From DATJPD01 sp036394195 (GTDB taxonomy: Bacteria > Pseudomonadota > Alphaproteobacteria > CACIAM-22H2), in NCBI GenBank assembly GCA_036394195.1, contig DASWFO010000313.1:1-25691 (forward strand): DNA of 25,691 nucleotides, written 5' to 3'. Below the pieces are notes generated by a model that ran no database searches, was not told the origin of the DNA, and was given only the letters and a program-made list of their open reading frames with translations. The stretch's first letter is position 1. Each line of letters begins with the position of its first letter. Positions 7,252-15,347 of the stretch are shown piece after piece. The position numbers were made by a program, and so were the translations under genes.

Positions 7252-7274
7252 CATGTTACATCCGACATAACATG
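7252..7274 (+). promoter_or_regulatory. Inverted repeat enclosing the rnd start codon
   Basis: CATGTTA (7252-7258) and TAACATG (7268-7274) are perfect 7-base arms separated by nine bases. The right arm contains the rnd ATG. In RNA this would pair the start codon into a stem; in DNA it looks like an operator. There is no Shine-Dalgarno sequence just before the start. Confidence 0.4.
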
Positions 7275-8465
7275 ACTTGGATTGCCGATTCCGCGACGCT
7301 TGCCGAGTTCTGCGGTCGCGTCGCCACCTCCTCCTACGTGACGGTCGACACCGAGTTCATGCGCGAGCGCACGTATTGGGCGCAGCTCTGCGTGATCCAG
7401 ATCGCCAGTCCCGACGAGGCCGCCGCGGTGGACGCCCTGGCGCCGGGGATGGACCTGTCACCGCTTCTGGCGCTTCTCACCGATCCGCGGGTGCTGAAGG
7501 TCTTCCACGCGGCGCGGCAAGACCTGGAGATCTTCTATCATCTCTGCGGCACGGTGCCCGGGCCGCTGTTCGACACGCAGGTCGCCGCCATGGTCTGCGG
7601 GTTCGGAGACGCGGTCAGCTACGAGACCCTGGCCGGGCAATTGGCCAGTGTCCGTATCGACAAATCGGCGCGCTTCACGGATTGGGCGCAGCGGCCGCTC
7701 AGCGAGCGCCAGATCGCCTACGCGCTCGCCGACGTGACGCATCTGCGCCGGATCTACCTGTCCCTCGCCCAGCGCCTGACGACGACCAACCGCGCCGCGT
7801 GGCTCCAGCAGGAGATGGCGACGCTGCTGGACCCGGCGACCTACCGGATGGAACCCACCGAAGCCTGGCGCCGCTTCAAGCCGCGCACCGCCAAGCCGCG
7901 GCTGCTGGCGGTCCTGAAGGAGGTCGCAGCGTGGCGCGAGCGCGAAGCCCAGCGGCGCGACGTGCCGCGCAACCGCGTGGTCCGCGACGAGACGGTGATG
8001 GACATCGCCGGCCACGCGCCGGCGACGATCGACGAGCTCGCCCGCGTCCGCGGCCTGTCGCGCAGCTTTGCCGATGGCCGGCTCGGCGAGGAGCTTCTAG
8101 ATGCGGTGCGCCGCGGCCTGGCGCTCCCCGAGGCGGACATCCCGGTGCTGCCGCCGCCGGTCGACCTACCGCCCGGCCTGGGCCCCGTGGTCGAGCTGTT
8201 CAAGGTTCTGCTGAAGATGAAATGCGACGAGCACGGCGTCGCCCAGAAGCTTGTGGCCAGCACGGCCGACCTGGAGCGGATCGCCGCCGACGACGAGGCA
8301 CCGGTTCCGGCGATGCACGGCTGGCGCCGCGAGGTGTTCGGCGAGGCGGCGTTGGCGCTCAAGCGCGGCGAGCTTGCGTTCACCCTGCGCGGCCGCAAGA
8401 TCCAGCTATTGTCGACGACGGATGTCGCCACACCGTCGCGCGTGATGGTTGCGAGAGGGTCATAG
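7272..8465 (+). CDS. rnd: Ribonuclease D
   Basis: The 397-residue protein is a 3'-5' exoribonuclease that trims tRNA and other stable RNA precursors. The DEDD nuclease domain covers about 1-175: motif I is VDTEF (D27, E29), the motif II region is HAARQDLEIFYHL, and motif III is YALADVTHL with the Y-x3-D arrangement. An HRDC domain follows at about 205-285 (AVLKEVAAWREREAQRRDVPRNRVVRDE) and then a second helical region, as in full-length RNase D. The start gives MTWIADSATL at the usual distance from motif I. No ribosome binding site is visible and the ATG lies in one arm of an inverted repeat, so translation may be regulated or leaderless. It converges on ppx across a long hairpin. Confidence 0.95.
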   Translation: MTWIADSATLAEFCGRVATSSYVTVDTEFMRERTYWAQLCVIQIASPDEAAAVDALAPGMDLSPLLALLTDPRVLKVFHAARQDLEIFYHLCGTVPGPLFDTQVAAMVCGFGDAVSYETLAGQLASVRIDKSARFTDWAQRPLSERQIAYALADVTHLRRIYLSLAQRLTTTNRAAWLQQEMATLLDPATYRMEPTEAWRRFKPRTAKPRLLAVLKEVAAWREREAQRRDVPRNRVVRDETVMDIAGHAPATIDELARVRGLSRSFADGRLGEELLDAVRRGLALPEADIPVLPPPVDLPPGLGPVVELFKVLLKMKCDEHGVAQKLVASTADLERIAADDEAPVPAMHGWRREVFGEAALALKRGELAFTLRGRKIQLLSTTDVATPSRVMVARGS

Positions 8466-8467
8466 CT

Positions 8468-8502
8468 CTCTTTTCCCTCCCCTTGAGGGGGAGGGAAAAG
8501 AG
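8468..8502. terminator. Bidirectional hairpin terminator / REP-like palindrome between rnd and ppx
   Basis: CTCTTTTCCCTCCCC (8468-8482) and its exact complement (8488-8502) form a 15-base-pair stem with a five-base loop, filling the 38 bases between two convergent stop codons. There is no long T-run outside the stem. The CCCTCCCC-TTGAG-GGGGAGGG core resembles dispersed intergenic palindromes of alphaproteobacterial genomes. Confidence 0.75.
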
Positions 8503-8503
8503 G

Positions 8504-10000
8504 TCAGTTCCCGATCTTGATCTTCGGCTTGCGGCCGAGCGCCTCGGCGACCGACTGCAAGCGGCGTTCGACCGCCTCGCCGACCAGGGAGCCCATCCGC
8601 TTGGGCACGCGCAGGCGCAGCGAGCCTTCGTCCCGCTCCAGGTGGATCTTGCGCAGCACCTCGGGGGCTCCGCCCGACAACGTGAAGCCGAGCCTGAGCG
8701 CCAGGCCGAGCCGGTAGGCCTCGCGTACGCGCTCCTCGTCGAGCAGCAGCCACGCTGGCCCCGTCACCTCGCCCTCGGCCGTCCCGGCGTAGCGGGTATA
8801 GATCGTCAAGGCCAGAAAAGCGCGGCCCGGATGATCGATGCCCACGATCGGCATGCGCAGGATGCGCTGGAACGCGATCTCCGCCCGGTAATCCGGATGC
8901 TCGTTCCACGCGATGTCGGCGAGGAGCGACGCCGCCAGCCGCAGCCGTTCGTGCTCGGCCGGCGATTTGCGGAACAGGGGCGTCAGCCACTCGTGGAGCG
9001 CGTGTCCGTCGACGGCAAAGCGGGCACTGGCGCGCGCCATCTGCTCGGCCGATGCGAGCAGCGGATCGCGCCGGCGTTGAGCCGGCGACAGGCGGTCGAA
9101 GAGGCATCCTTCGCGAAGGCCCAAGGCGGTGAACACCAGCCGCGCCGGCCGGGTGCGCAACAGCACCCGGTGCAGGACCAGGGCGGCGATCGGCAGGACC
9201 TCGAGCCGCTTGCGCGGCACGCGGCCGATCCGCTCCAGCGATTCCCGCGACAGGCCGGCGATCAGGTCGAGGAAATCCTCGGCCCGGCCGCGCGACAGGG
9301 TGTAGCCGTGGATCACCCGAAGGGGGTAGTTCACATGCGCCATGTGCAGGCGCGCGATGCCTCGCCAGGACCCGCCCACCGCGTAGAAGTCGCGCCCCTT
9401 CGCCTTGTTCAGCCAATCGATCTTCTCGAGCCGATGATCGATGATATCGACCAGCGCGTTTCGCCGGTCGGTGATCTCGCGCAGCCGCAACGGGCCGAAC
9501 GGCAGGGTGACGTGGCGCCCGATCTCACCGCGCTTCAGCGCCACCAGCTCGAGGCTGCCGCCGCCGAGATCGCCCATCAACCCGTCGGCGTCCGGGGTGC
9601 CGGAGAGGACGCCGAGGCCGGACAGGCGCGCTTCCTCCTCGCCGTCGAGAACCTCGACGCGCAGGCCGGTGCGCTCGCGCACCTGGGCGACGAAGTCACG
9701 GCCGTCTTCGGCATCGCGCACGGCCGCCGTACCGACGACACGCAGGCGCCGCACACGCATCGCCTCGGCCAGGGCTGCAAAGCGGCTCAGGTTGGCGAGG
9801 GCGAGCGGAACACCCTCCTCGTTCAGCCGGCTGGTGCGCTCCAACCCGCGGCCGAGGCCGCACAGCACCTTCTCGTTGAAAATCGGATAGGGCGCCCGCT
9901 CGTCCCCGGCATAGACGACGAGGCGGATGGAGTTCGAGCCGATATCGATGACACCGACCGGAGCGGCCGATGACCGGCCCGGCGCGAATCGCGACCGCAT
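8504..10000 (-). CDS. ppx: Exopolyphosphatase / guanosine pentaphosphate phosphatase family (Ppx/GppA)
   Basis: The 498-residue protein belongs to the ASKHA-fold Ppx/GppA family, which removes terminal phosphate from polyphosphate or from pppGpp. Phosphate loop 1 is GVIDIGSNSIRLVVYAG (about 16-32) and loop 2 is GLMGDLGGGSLELV (about 140-153). The conserved TAAVRDAEDG segment carrying acidic catalytic residues lies between them. The C-terminal half is the helical HD-like extension seen in longer alphaproteobacterial Ppx proteins. It begins 12 bases after the ppk stop, so ppk and ppx form an operon making and degrading the same polymer. The ATG at 10000 has no clear Shine-Dalgarno sequence; translation is probably coupled to ppk. 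Sequence alone does not separate Ppx from GppA activity; the context favours polyphosphate. Confidence 0.92.
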   Translation of the reverse strand: MRSRFAPGRSSAAPVGVIDIGSNSIRLVVYAGDERAPYPIFNEKVLCGLGRGLERTSRLNEEGVPLALANLSRFAALAEAMRVRRLRVVGTAAVRDAEDGRDFVAQVRERTGLRVEVLDGEEEARLSGLGVLSGTPDADGLMGDLGGGSLELVALKRGEIGRHVTLPFGPLRLREITDRRNALVDIIDHRLEKIDWLNKAKGRDFYAVGGSWRGIARLHMAHVNYPLRVIHGYTLSRGRAEDFLDLIAGLSRESLERIGRVPRKRLEVLPIAALVLHRVLLRTRPARLVFTALGLREGCLFDRLSPAQRRRDPLLASAEQMARASARFAVDGHALHEWLTPLFRKSPAEHERLRLAASLLADIAWNEHPDYRAEIAFQRILRMPIVGIDHPGRAFLALTIYTRYAGTAEGEVTGPAWLLLDEERVREAYRLGLALRLGFTLSGGAPEVLRKIHLERDEGSLRLRVPKRMGSLVGEAVERRLQSVAEALGRKPKIKIGN

Positions 10001-10012
10001 GCGGAGCTGAGT

Positions 10013-12160
10013 TTACCGGTTCTTTGGAACGAGTCGAGGCGCTCCGCCGGGCCGCTTGAGCGCCTTGCCGCGCCCGGAGAGGCTCGGATTGGTCATGAAG
10101 AACTTGTGGGCACTGAAACCCTCGTCGCTCGGCTGGATACGCGCATAGGTGCCGTCGCCGGCGAGCGTCCACGACTGCGCCGTGTCGCGCAGGTTGGCCA
10201 CCATGATCTGGTCCTGGACCTGCTGGTGCACCGTCGGGTTCTCGACCGGCACGAAGCTTTCGACACGATAGTCGAGGTTGCGGGTCATCCAGTCGGCCGA
10301 CGAGATGAACACTTTCGACTGCGGATGCGGCAGGCCGTGTCCGGCCCCGAAGCAGACGACGCGCCCGTGCTCGAGGAACCGGCCGACGATGCTCTTCACC
10401 CGGATGTTCTCGGACAGCCCCTTCACCCCCGGGCGCAGGCAGCAGATGCCGCGGATGACCAAGTCGATCGATACACCGGCGTTGCTGGCCCGATACAGCG
10501 CGTCGATGACCGCCGGATCGACAATCGAGTTCATCTTGGCCCAGATCGCCGCCGGGCGTCCGGCCTGGGCATGCGCGATCTCGGAATCGATCAACGCCAT
10601 CAGGTCATGGCGCAGTGTCAGCGGCGAGAACGAGAGCTTCTCCATCTTCTCGGGACGCGCATAGCCGGTGATGTAGTTGAACAGCCGCATTGCATCGCGG
10701 CATAGCGCCTCGTCGCACGAGAAAAACGACAGGTCGGTGTAGATCTTCGCGGTGACCGGATGGTAGTTGCCCGTGCCGTAGTGAACGTAGGACCGCACGC
10801 CCCCGCCCTCGCGGCGCACGACCAGCGAGATCTTCGCATGGGTCTTCAGGTCGATGAATCCGTACACCACCTGCGCCCCGGCGCGCTCGAGGTCGCGCGC
10901 CCAGCGGATATTCGCTTCCTCGTCGAACCGCGCCTTGAGTTCGACCAGGGCCGTCACCGATTTGCCCGCCTCGGCCGCCTCGACCAGGGCCCGCACGATC
11001 GGCGAGTTGTCGGAGGTGCGGTACAGGGTCTGCTTGATCGCCACGACGGCCGGATCGCGCGCCGCCTGCCCCAGGAACTGCACCACCGCGTCGAAGCTCT
11101 CGTAGGGATGGTGGACGACGATGTCCTTCTGGCGGATGGCGGCGAAGCAGTCGCCGCCATAATCGCGGATGCGCTCGGGAAAGCGCGGATTGAACGGCGG
11201 GAACAGAAGGTCGGCGCGGTCCTTGATGATGAGATGCCGCGTATCGACAAGGCCAAGCAGCCCGTCGATCCGGAACACGTCGTCGGGCGCCACCTCGAGC
11301 TCGGAGGTCACGAAGCTCAGCAAATCCTCCGGCATCTCGGCATTGACCTTGAGCCGGATCACCGACCCGCGGCGGCGGCGCTTCAGCGCCGATTCATAGA
11401 GCCGCACCAGGTCTTCGGCCTCTTCCTCAATTTCGACCTCGCTGTCGCGCAAGAGCCGGAAATAACCCTGGCCGACGACGTCGAAATCGGGAAACAGGCG
11501 GTCTAGATACAGGCTCACCACCTCTTCCAGCGGCAGGAAGCGGACGGCGCTGCCGGGTAGGCGGATGAAGCGGTCGACCGGCCCCGGCAACGGCAACAGC
11601 GCCCGCAACTGACGCTGGTCCGAGCGGCGCTGCAGGTGCAGCACCAGCGCGAAACCGCGGTTGGGAAGGAACGGGAACGGGTGCGCCGGATCGATCGCCA
11701 GCGGCGTCAGCACCGGGAAAATCGCATCCATGAAATGCCCGTCCAGCCATTGCCGCTCCTCGGCGCTGAGCTCGTTCGGGGTGGCCACGACGATTCCGGC
11801 GGCGCGCAGCTCGGCCTTGAGCCCCCGCCAGCACCGCTGCTGCTCCTCCATCAGGCGGGTGGCGCGAAGCGTGATCGCGGCCAGCTGCTGCGCCGGGGTC
11901 AGCCCATCCTGGCTCGGCGTGCTGACGCCTGCCCGCACCTGGCCCTTCAGGCCAGCGACGCGAACCATGTAGAATTCGTCGAGGTTGCTGGCCGAGATCG
12001 ACAGGAAGCGCAGCCGCTCCAGGAGCGGATGGCCGTGATTGTCGGCCTCTTCCAGCACGCGCTCGTTGAAGGCGAGCCACGACAGCTCGCGATTGATGAA
12101 CCGCGATTCGGCGGCGAGTTCCGGCGGTAAGCGGTCGATCGGGCTGATTTGGACGTTCAC
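10013..12160 (-). CDS. ppk1: Polyphosphate kinase 1
   Basis: The 715-residue protein reversibly transfers the gamma-phosphate of ATP onto inorganic polyphosphate. It has the four PPK1 parts: an N-terminal domain (FINRELSWLAFNERVLEEA, then SASNLDEFYMVRVAG), the helical head domain, and two phospholipase-D-like catalytic domains. The autophosphorylated histidine lies in VHYGTGNYHPVTAKIYTDLS, and a second conserved histidine in FLEHGRVVCFG. Length is typical (about 690-740). GGAGAGG lies nine bases before the ATG. Ppx follows 12 bases downstream, and sixA is divergent 93 bases away. I found no Pho-box-like repeat in front of it. Confidence 0.97.
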   Translation of the reverse strand: MNVQISPIDRLPPELAAESRFINRELSWLAFNERVLEEADNHGHPLLERLRFLSISASNLDEFYMVRVAGLKGQVRAGVSTPSQDGLTPAQQLAAITLRATRLMEEQQRCWRGLKAELRAAGIVVATPNELSAEERQWLDGHFMDAIFPVLTPLAIDPAHPFPFLPNRGFALVLHLQRRSDQRQLRALLPLPGPVDRFIRLPGSAVRFLPLEEVVSLYLDRLFPDFDVVGQGYFRLLRDSEVEIEEEAEDLVRLYESALKRRRRGSVIRLKVNAEMPEDLLSFVTSELEVAPDDVFRIDGLLGLVDTRHLIIKDRADLLFPPFNPRFPERIRDYGGDCFAAIRQKDIVVHHPYESFDAVVQFLGQAARDPAVVAIKQTLYRTSDNSPIVRALVEAAEAGKSVTALVELKARFDEEANIRWARDLERAGAQVVYGFIDLKTHAKISLVVRREGGGVRSYVHYGTGNYHPVTAKIYTDLSFFSCDEALCRDAMRLFNYITGYARPEKMEKLSFSPLTLRHDLMALIDSEIAHAQAGRPAAIWAKMNSIVDPAVIDALYRASNAGVSIDLVIRGICCLRPGVKGLSENIRVKSIVGRFLEHGRVVCFGAGHGLPHPQSKVFISSADWMTRNLDYRVESFVPVENPTVHQQVQDQIMVANLRDTAQSWTLAGDGTYARIQPSDEGFSAHKFFMTNPSLSGRGKALKRPGGAPRLVPKNR

Positions 12161-12238
12161 TGGCCTCTCCCGGCGTCTTGCAAGCTATAGCATAGTGCTC
12201 CGCGGCCCGGCCAACCCCGTTCGACTCGGACCTCAGAA

Positions 12239-12264
12239 ATATCTTACAACTATATGAAAGATAT
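12239..12264 (+). promoter_or_regulatory. Inverted repeat enclosing the sixA start codon
   Basis: ATATCTT (12239-12245) and AAGATAT (12258-12264) are perfect 7-base arms; the 12-base loop contains the sixA ATG at 12254. The patch is strikingly AT-rich for this genome and no Shine-Dalgarno sequence is present. Confidence 0.35.
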
Positions 12265-12802
12265 ATTACTTCTTCGGCACGCGAAGTCCAGCTGGGCGGA
12301 TCCCGGCATGGAGGACATCGCCCGGCCATTGAATAAACGCGGCCAGCGCGCAGCCGTGCTCATCGGAACGTGGCTGGCCGAGGAGAGGATCCGGCCGGCG
12401 CTGATTCTTTGCTCCTCGGCGAAGCGCACGCGGGACACCCTCGATCTGCTGCAGGAGGCCATCGGCCCGCACGTGCCGATCCATATCGAGCCAAGCCTCT
12501 ATCTGGCCGATGCCCCCACCCTGCTGGCGCGGCTGCGCCGCTTGCCGCGCGAGATCCCGTCGGTCCTGTTGATCGCGCACAACCCGGGTCTCCAGGAGCT
12601 CGTCGCCGAGCTGGCAAAATCCCCGGGTGCGGCGGGTGCCGACAGCCGCGAGCGGCTGCACAAGAAGTTCCCGACCGCGGCACTGGCCCGCTTTCGCCTC
12701 AAAAGCGAGGACTGGCGATTGCTGGCCACCGATGCTCCGTCCGGGATGGTCAAGCTGATGAAGGTGGTCACCCCGGCACTGCTCGGCGGCGGGAAGGACT
12801 AG
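12254..12802 (+). CDS. SixA-like phosphohistidine phosphatase (histidine phosphatase family)
   Basis: The 182-residue protein has the histidine phosphatase fold. The N-terminal LLLRHAKSSW motif carries catalytic R8 and H9, CSSAKRTRDT supplies the next arginines, and the second catalytic histidine is H109 in LLIAHNPGLQEL. It matches the short SixA branch in having RHAKS in place of RHGE. E. coli SixA removes phosphate from phosphohistidine proteins: first proposed for ArcB, later shown to act on the nitrogen phosphotransferase protein NPr. Its target here is unknown. It is divergent from ppk and converges on the CYTH-CHAD gene, so it sits inside a polyphosphate gene neighbourhood. The start gives MKDILLLRHAK at the standard distance from the active site; it lacks a ribosome binding site and may be leaderless. 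Confidence 0.88.
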   Translation: MKDILLLRHAKSSWADPGMEDIARPLNKRGQRAAVLIGTWLAEERIRPALILCSSAKRTRDTLDLLQEAIGPHVPIHIEPSLYLADAPTLLARLRRLPREIPSVLLIAHNPGLQELVAELAKSPGAAGADSRERLHKKFPTAALARFRLKSEDWRLLATDAPSGMVKLMKVVTPALLGGGKD

Positions 12803-12806
12803 AGGC

Positions 12807-12850
12807 GTCGTCGACGACCTATGATCGGCCTGGACCCCGGCCTGCGCCGG
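12807..12850. repeat. Palindromes between convergent sixA and CYTH-CHAD genes
   Basis: GTCGTCGACGAC (12807-12818) is a perfect 12-base palindrome right after the sixA stop. CCGGC (12837-12841) and GCCGG (12846-12850) form a second hairpin inside a TGGACCCCGGCCTGCGCCGG stretch that resembles REP-like elements common in alphaproteobacterial intergenic DNA. Either could end transcription; no T-run is present. Confidence 0.4.
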
Positions 12851-12884
12851 AGCGATAGGACTTATTTATTCGGTTGCTCTCGTA

Positions 12885-14432
12885 TCACTTCCAGAACGGC
12901 TTGACGTCAGAGAAGCGCGCCCAGGCTTCGGGCAACCGCTTCAGATCCTCGGCCAGGCGCGCCGCACTCCAGCCGGCAATAGCGCCGCTCGCCCGGGCGA
13001 GCACCGCGGGATCCATGCTGTTCCGGCGCTTCTCGAGTTCGCCGAGCAGGTGCTTGGCGGCGACCCCGTCGTTCAGCGCGCCGAGCCGGTCCTGGATCTC
13101 CGATAACCCCTTGATGTAGGCCTTGGCCGCCTTCGCCGGAAACAGGGTGCGAAAAAATTCGGCGGCATAGCGCAGCTTCTTGGCGCGCTTGCGCAGCTCG
13201 TGCAGCTCGGACTCGCTCAGCGTCTCGAGGCGATCGCCGAGCTTATGCGCCCGGCGATGGAGCTTCTTGAGCGAACGCCGCGCATAAACGATGGCGGCTT
13301 CGTCGCGGTCCTCGCCCAGCGAGTCCACCCACGCGCCGCTTTCCCACCATGCTTCGAGGGTGAGCAGGCTGTCGGTGTAGCGCGGCGAGGCGATGGTTTC
13401 GGCCACCGCCGCGTAGGCATCGGCGCGCGCCGCCTTGGCCGCCGCGGCGAATGGAGCCAGCGAGCGGTCGCCGGCCATGTGCTCGCGCACCTCGCGCAGC
13501 AAGGCGCCGTTGAAGACATCCCAGTCGCGGGCGTGACCAAACCGGTGCGCGATCCAGCGCATCTGGTTGACGATGCGGCGGCGCTCGCCTTTGGGCAGCA
13601 GGTCGCGGAACGCGGTGAGCGCCGAGCGCAAGCGACGGATGGCGACGCGGAACTGGTGGACGCCTTCGGCGTTCTGCGCCGTCCGCACCGCCGCCTCATT
13701 GGCCCGCAGGTGCAGCAGGCAGTTGCGTCCGATGCGCTGGAACGCCTCGGCGATGGTGCAATCCTTGTCCAACGTCAGAGCCTGGGCGCGCTGCGCCTTG
13801 GGCTGCGTGCGCGCCACCAGGGCAAACCCCCGCTCGGCCTTGGACAACGACTCCAGCGTGAAGGGAATGCTCTTGTGGAGCTCCTGGGCGAGCGCGTAGA
13901 CGCCGTCGATCGATCCCGACTTGAGCTCGAATTCGGCTTCGCAGACCGGCACGCTGCCATTCGAGGCCTTGATCTCGCCGACGTCGACCGCGAGCTCGAC
14001 CTGGGCGTGGCGCAGCTTCAGCGGCCACGTCGCGCGTTTCACGTCGGTCACGAATTGAGGTGCCAAATGGTGGCGCACCTTGTCCGCCGTCAACAGCTTG
14101 CGGACCCGCTTGTTGCCGACCCCTTTGACGTTCGGCCGGTCGGCGGTCACCTCGCGCTCCCATTCATTGCGCGAGTTCACGCCGTTCTCGGCCGTCGGCG
14201 CGCATTTCACGGTCTGGATATGGCGCTGGCCGATCTTGCGCACGCGGAGTGCGACGCGCTCCCGCATCAATCGAAAATCGGGCGTGTCGAAGTAGGTGGA
14301 GACCATCCGCTTCTGGACCGGCCCGGTCTTGCCGAGCCGGCGCAGCAAGCGATGGTTCATGAGCCGCGGAAGCGCGTCCGGCGGGATGCGCAGCTTCAGT
14401 TCAACTTCCCGGGGATCGCCCGCGTCGGTCAT
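12885..14432 (-). CDS. CYTH-CHAD protein, probable inorganic triphosphatase / polyphosphate-binding
   Basis: The 515-residue protein joins two domains. Residues 1-205 are a CYTH triphosphate tunnel with the signature EVELK (9-13), later paired basic and acidic strand motifs (VALRVRKIG, VKCAPTAENG, NEWEREV, VCEAEFELKSG) that hold the triphosphate and metals. Residues about 220-505 are a CHAD helical domain with the conserved histidines and arginines in GVHQFRVAIRRLRSAL and ELHELRKRAKKLRYAAEFF, which bind polyphosphate. E. coli YgiF has this architecture and cleaves inorganic triphosphate. The setting beside ppk, ppx and sixA supports a polyphosphate-related role. I use the ATG at 14432; a GTG two codons upstream (14438) is equally possible and neither has a clear ribosome binding site. 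Upstream lies an AT-rich region with DnaA-box-like sequences. Confidence 0.92.
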   Translation of the reverse strand: MTDAGDPREVELKLRIPPDALPRLMNHRLLRRLGKTGPVQKRMVSTYFDTPDFRLMRERVALRVRKIGQRHIQTVKCAPTAENGVNSRNEWEREVTADRPNVKGVGNKRVRKLLTADKVRHHLAPQFVTDVKRATWPLKLRHAQVELAVDVGEIKASNGSVPVCEAEFELKSGSIDGVYALAQELHKSIPFTLESLSKAERGFALVARTQPKAQRAQALTLDKDCTIAEAFQRIGRNCLLHLRANEAAVRTAQNAEGVHQFRVAIRRLRSALTAFRDLLPKGERRRIVNQMRWIAHRFGHARDWDVFNGALLREVREHMAGDRSLAPFAAAAKAARADAYAAVAETIASPRYTDSLLTLEAWWESGAWVDSLGEDRDEAAIVYARRSLKKLHRRAHKLGDRLETLSESELHELRKRAKKLRYAAEFFRTLFPAKAAKAYIKGLSEIQDRLGALNDGVAAKHLLGELEKRRNSMDPAVLARASGAIAGWSAARLAEDLKRLPEAWARFSDVKPFWK

Positions 14433-14582
14433 GATCACTGGCCGTTTCGAATCACCGGAAGGAGGCGTCCGGAGGAGCGGCGCAGTCTAGCCAATCCCTC
14501 GCCGCGGGGCCAACGAGCGCCCGTATGAACTATTTATTACAATGACCCGGTAAGGCGCGGGATTCGTGACGTTTTCGTGGAC

Positions 14583-14612
14583 TTATCCCCAAAAGTGCCC
14601 ACATGTGGAAAA
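14583..14612. promoter_or_regulatory. Two DnaA-box-like sequences upstream of CYTH-CHAD, next to hdaA
   Basis: TTATCCCCA (14583-14591, plus strand) differs from the DnaA box TTATCCACA at one position. TGTGGAAAA (14604-14612) is TTTTCCACA on the minus strand, which fits TTWTNCACA. Between and across them lies the palindrome CCACATGTGG (14599-14608). AT-rich sequence flanks them (14525-14545, 14609-14620). Could be a small DnaA-binding or promoter region. Confidence 0.35.
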
Positions 14613-14654
14613 AATTAGATCGCAAGCCAGCTTAAAACGGTGCCATTCGGATGG

Positions 14655-15347
14655 TCATGGATTGCCCGTGGCGCCGCGCGTTGCCGCGAGGTCGTGCAAG
14701 GTCTGGCGCGCCAGCGGCACCGTGACTGGCCGCCCCGCCGCGAGGGCAGCGGTATCCAGCGCCGCGACAACCGCGCGAACCGCCGCCAGCGAACGCTCGA
14801 GCCGCGGGACGAGATAGGCGATCACGTCAGGGGTGACCCTGATCTGGCGATCGGCGAACTGCTTGACCATCACCGCCTCGATGAGCGCGTCGTCGGGGGG
14901 CCGCACGGCGACCGCCGGAAGGGCCGCGATCCGCGAGCGCAGATCGGGCAGCCGCAACGGCCACAGCGTCGGCGGGTGTTCGCCCGTGAGCAGCAGCGAT
15001 CCGCCCTCAGCTGCGAGGTAGTTGAACAAATGGAACAGGGCTCGTTCATCCACGCCGCGGTCCGGCCGTTCGATCACCGCGGTGCGGACCTCTCCGAGGA
15101 TGGCCGGCGCGTCGCGCCCGGCGATCTCCTGCGGACTGAGGACGCGCGCCCCCGAGCGAGCGCGCCAAACTTCGGCGAGATGGGTCTTGCCGCACGCCTC
15201 AGGCCCGTAGATCACCAGCCCCGGCGCCAGCCAGTTCGGCCACAGATCGAGCCAGGCCACGGCATCGCGGTTGCCGGGTGAGACGAGAAAGTCCTCCCGC
15301 CCCAGCGCCGCCCGATGTCCAAGATCGAGCGGCATCTGCCGCGTCAC
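14655..15347 (-). CDS. hdaA: HdaA: DnaA-homologous regulator of replication initiation
   Basis: The 230-residue protein is a DnaA-like AAA+ domain without the DNA-binding domain IV of DnaA. Its N-terminus carries QMPLDL (4-9), a clamp-binding motif like that through which Hda docks on the DnaN sliding clamp. Walker A is GPEACGKTHL. The later segments FHLFNYLAAEGGSLLLTGEHPP and LPDLRSRIAALPAVAVRPPDD (sensor 1 and arginine-finger region) match the Hda/DnaA order. Clamp-bound Hda stimulates ATP hydrolysis by DnaA and so prevents re-initiation; in Caulobacter HdaA does this. The start is GTG at 15347, overlapping the permease stop as GTGA, so it is translationally coupled; an ATG at 15335 would remove the clamp-motif glutamine. 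It is the last gene of a four-gene operon. Confidence 0.9.
   Translation of the reverse strand: MTRQMPLDLGHRAALGREDFLVSPGNRDAVAWLDLWPNWLAPGLVIYGPEACGKTHLAEVWRARSGARVLSPQEIAGRDAPAILGEVRTAVIERPDRGVDERALFHLFNYLAAEGGSLLLTGEHPPTLWPLRLPDLRSRIAALPAVAVRPPDDALIEAVMVKQFADRQIRVTPDVIAYLVPRLERSLAAVRAVVAALDTAALAAGRPVTVPLARQTLHDLAATRGATGNP

Noticed and set aside
7277..9973. 898-codon plus-strand open frame across rnd and ppx
   Set aside because: It spans two real genes in the wrong frame; the translation is Arg/Ala/Pro rich and low in information.
13200..14528. 442-codon plus-strand open frame
   Set aside because: Antisense to the CYTH-CHAD gene, whose EVELK motif and CHAD residues are clear.
14520..14640. 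Chromosomal replication origin
   Set aside because: Only two DnaA-like boxes, no long AT-rich unwinding region and no typical origin neighbours such as hemE or dnaA; hdaA alone does not mark an origin.
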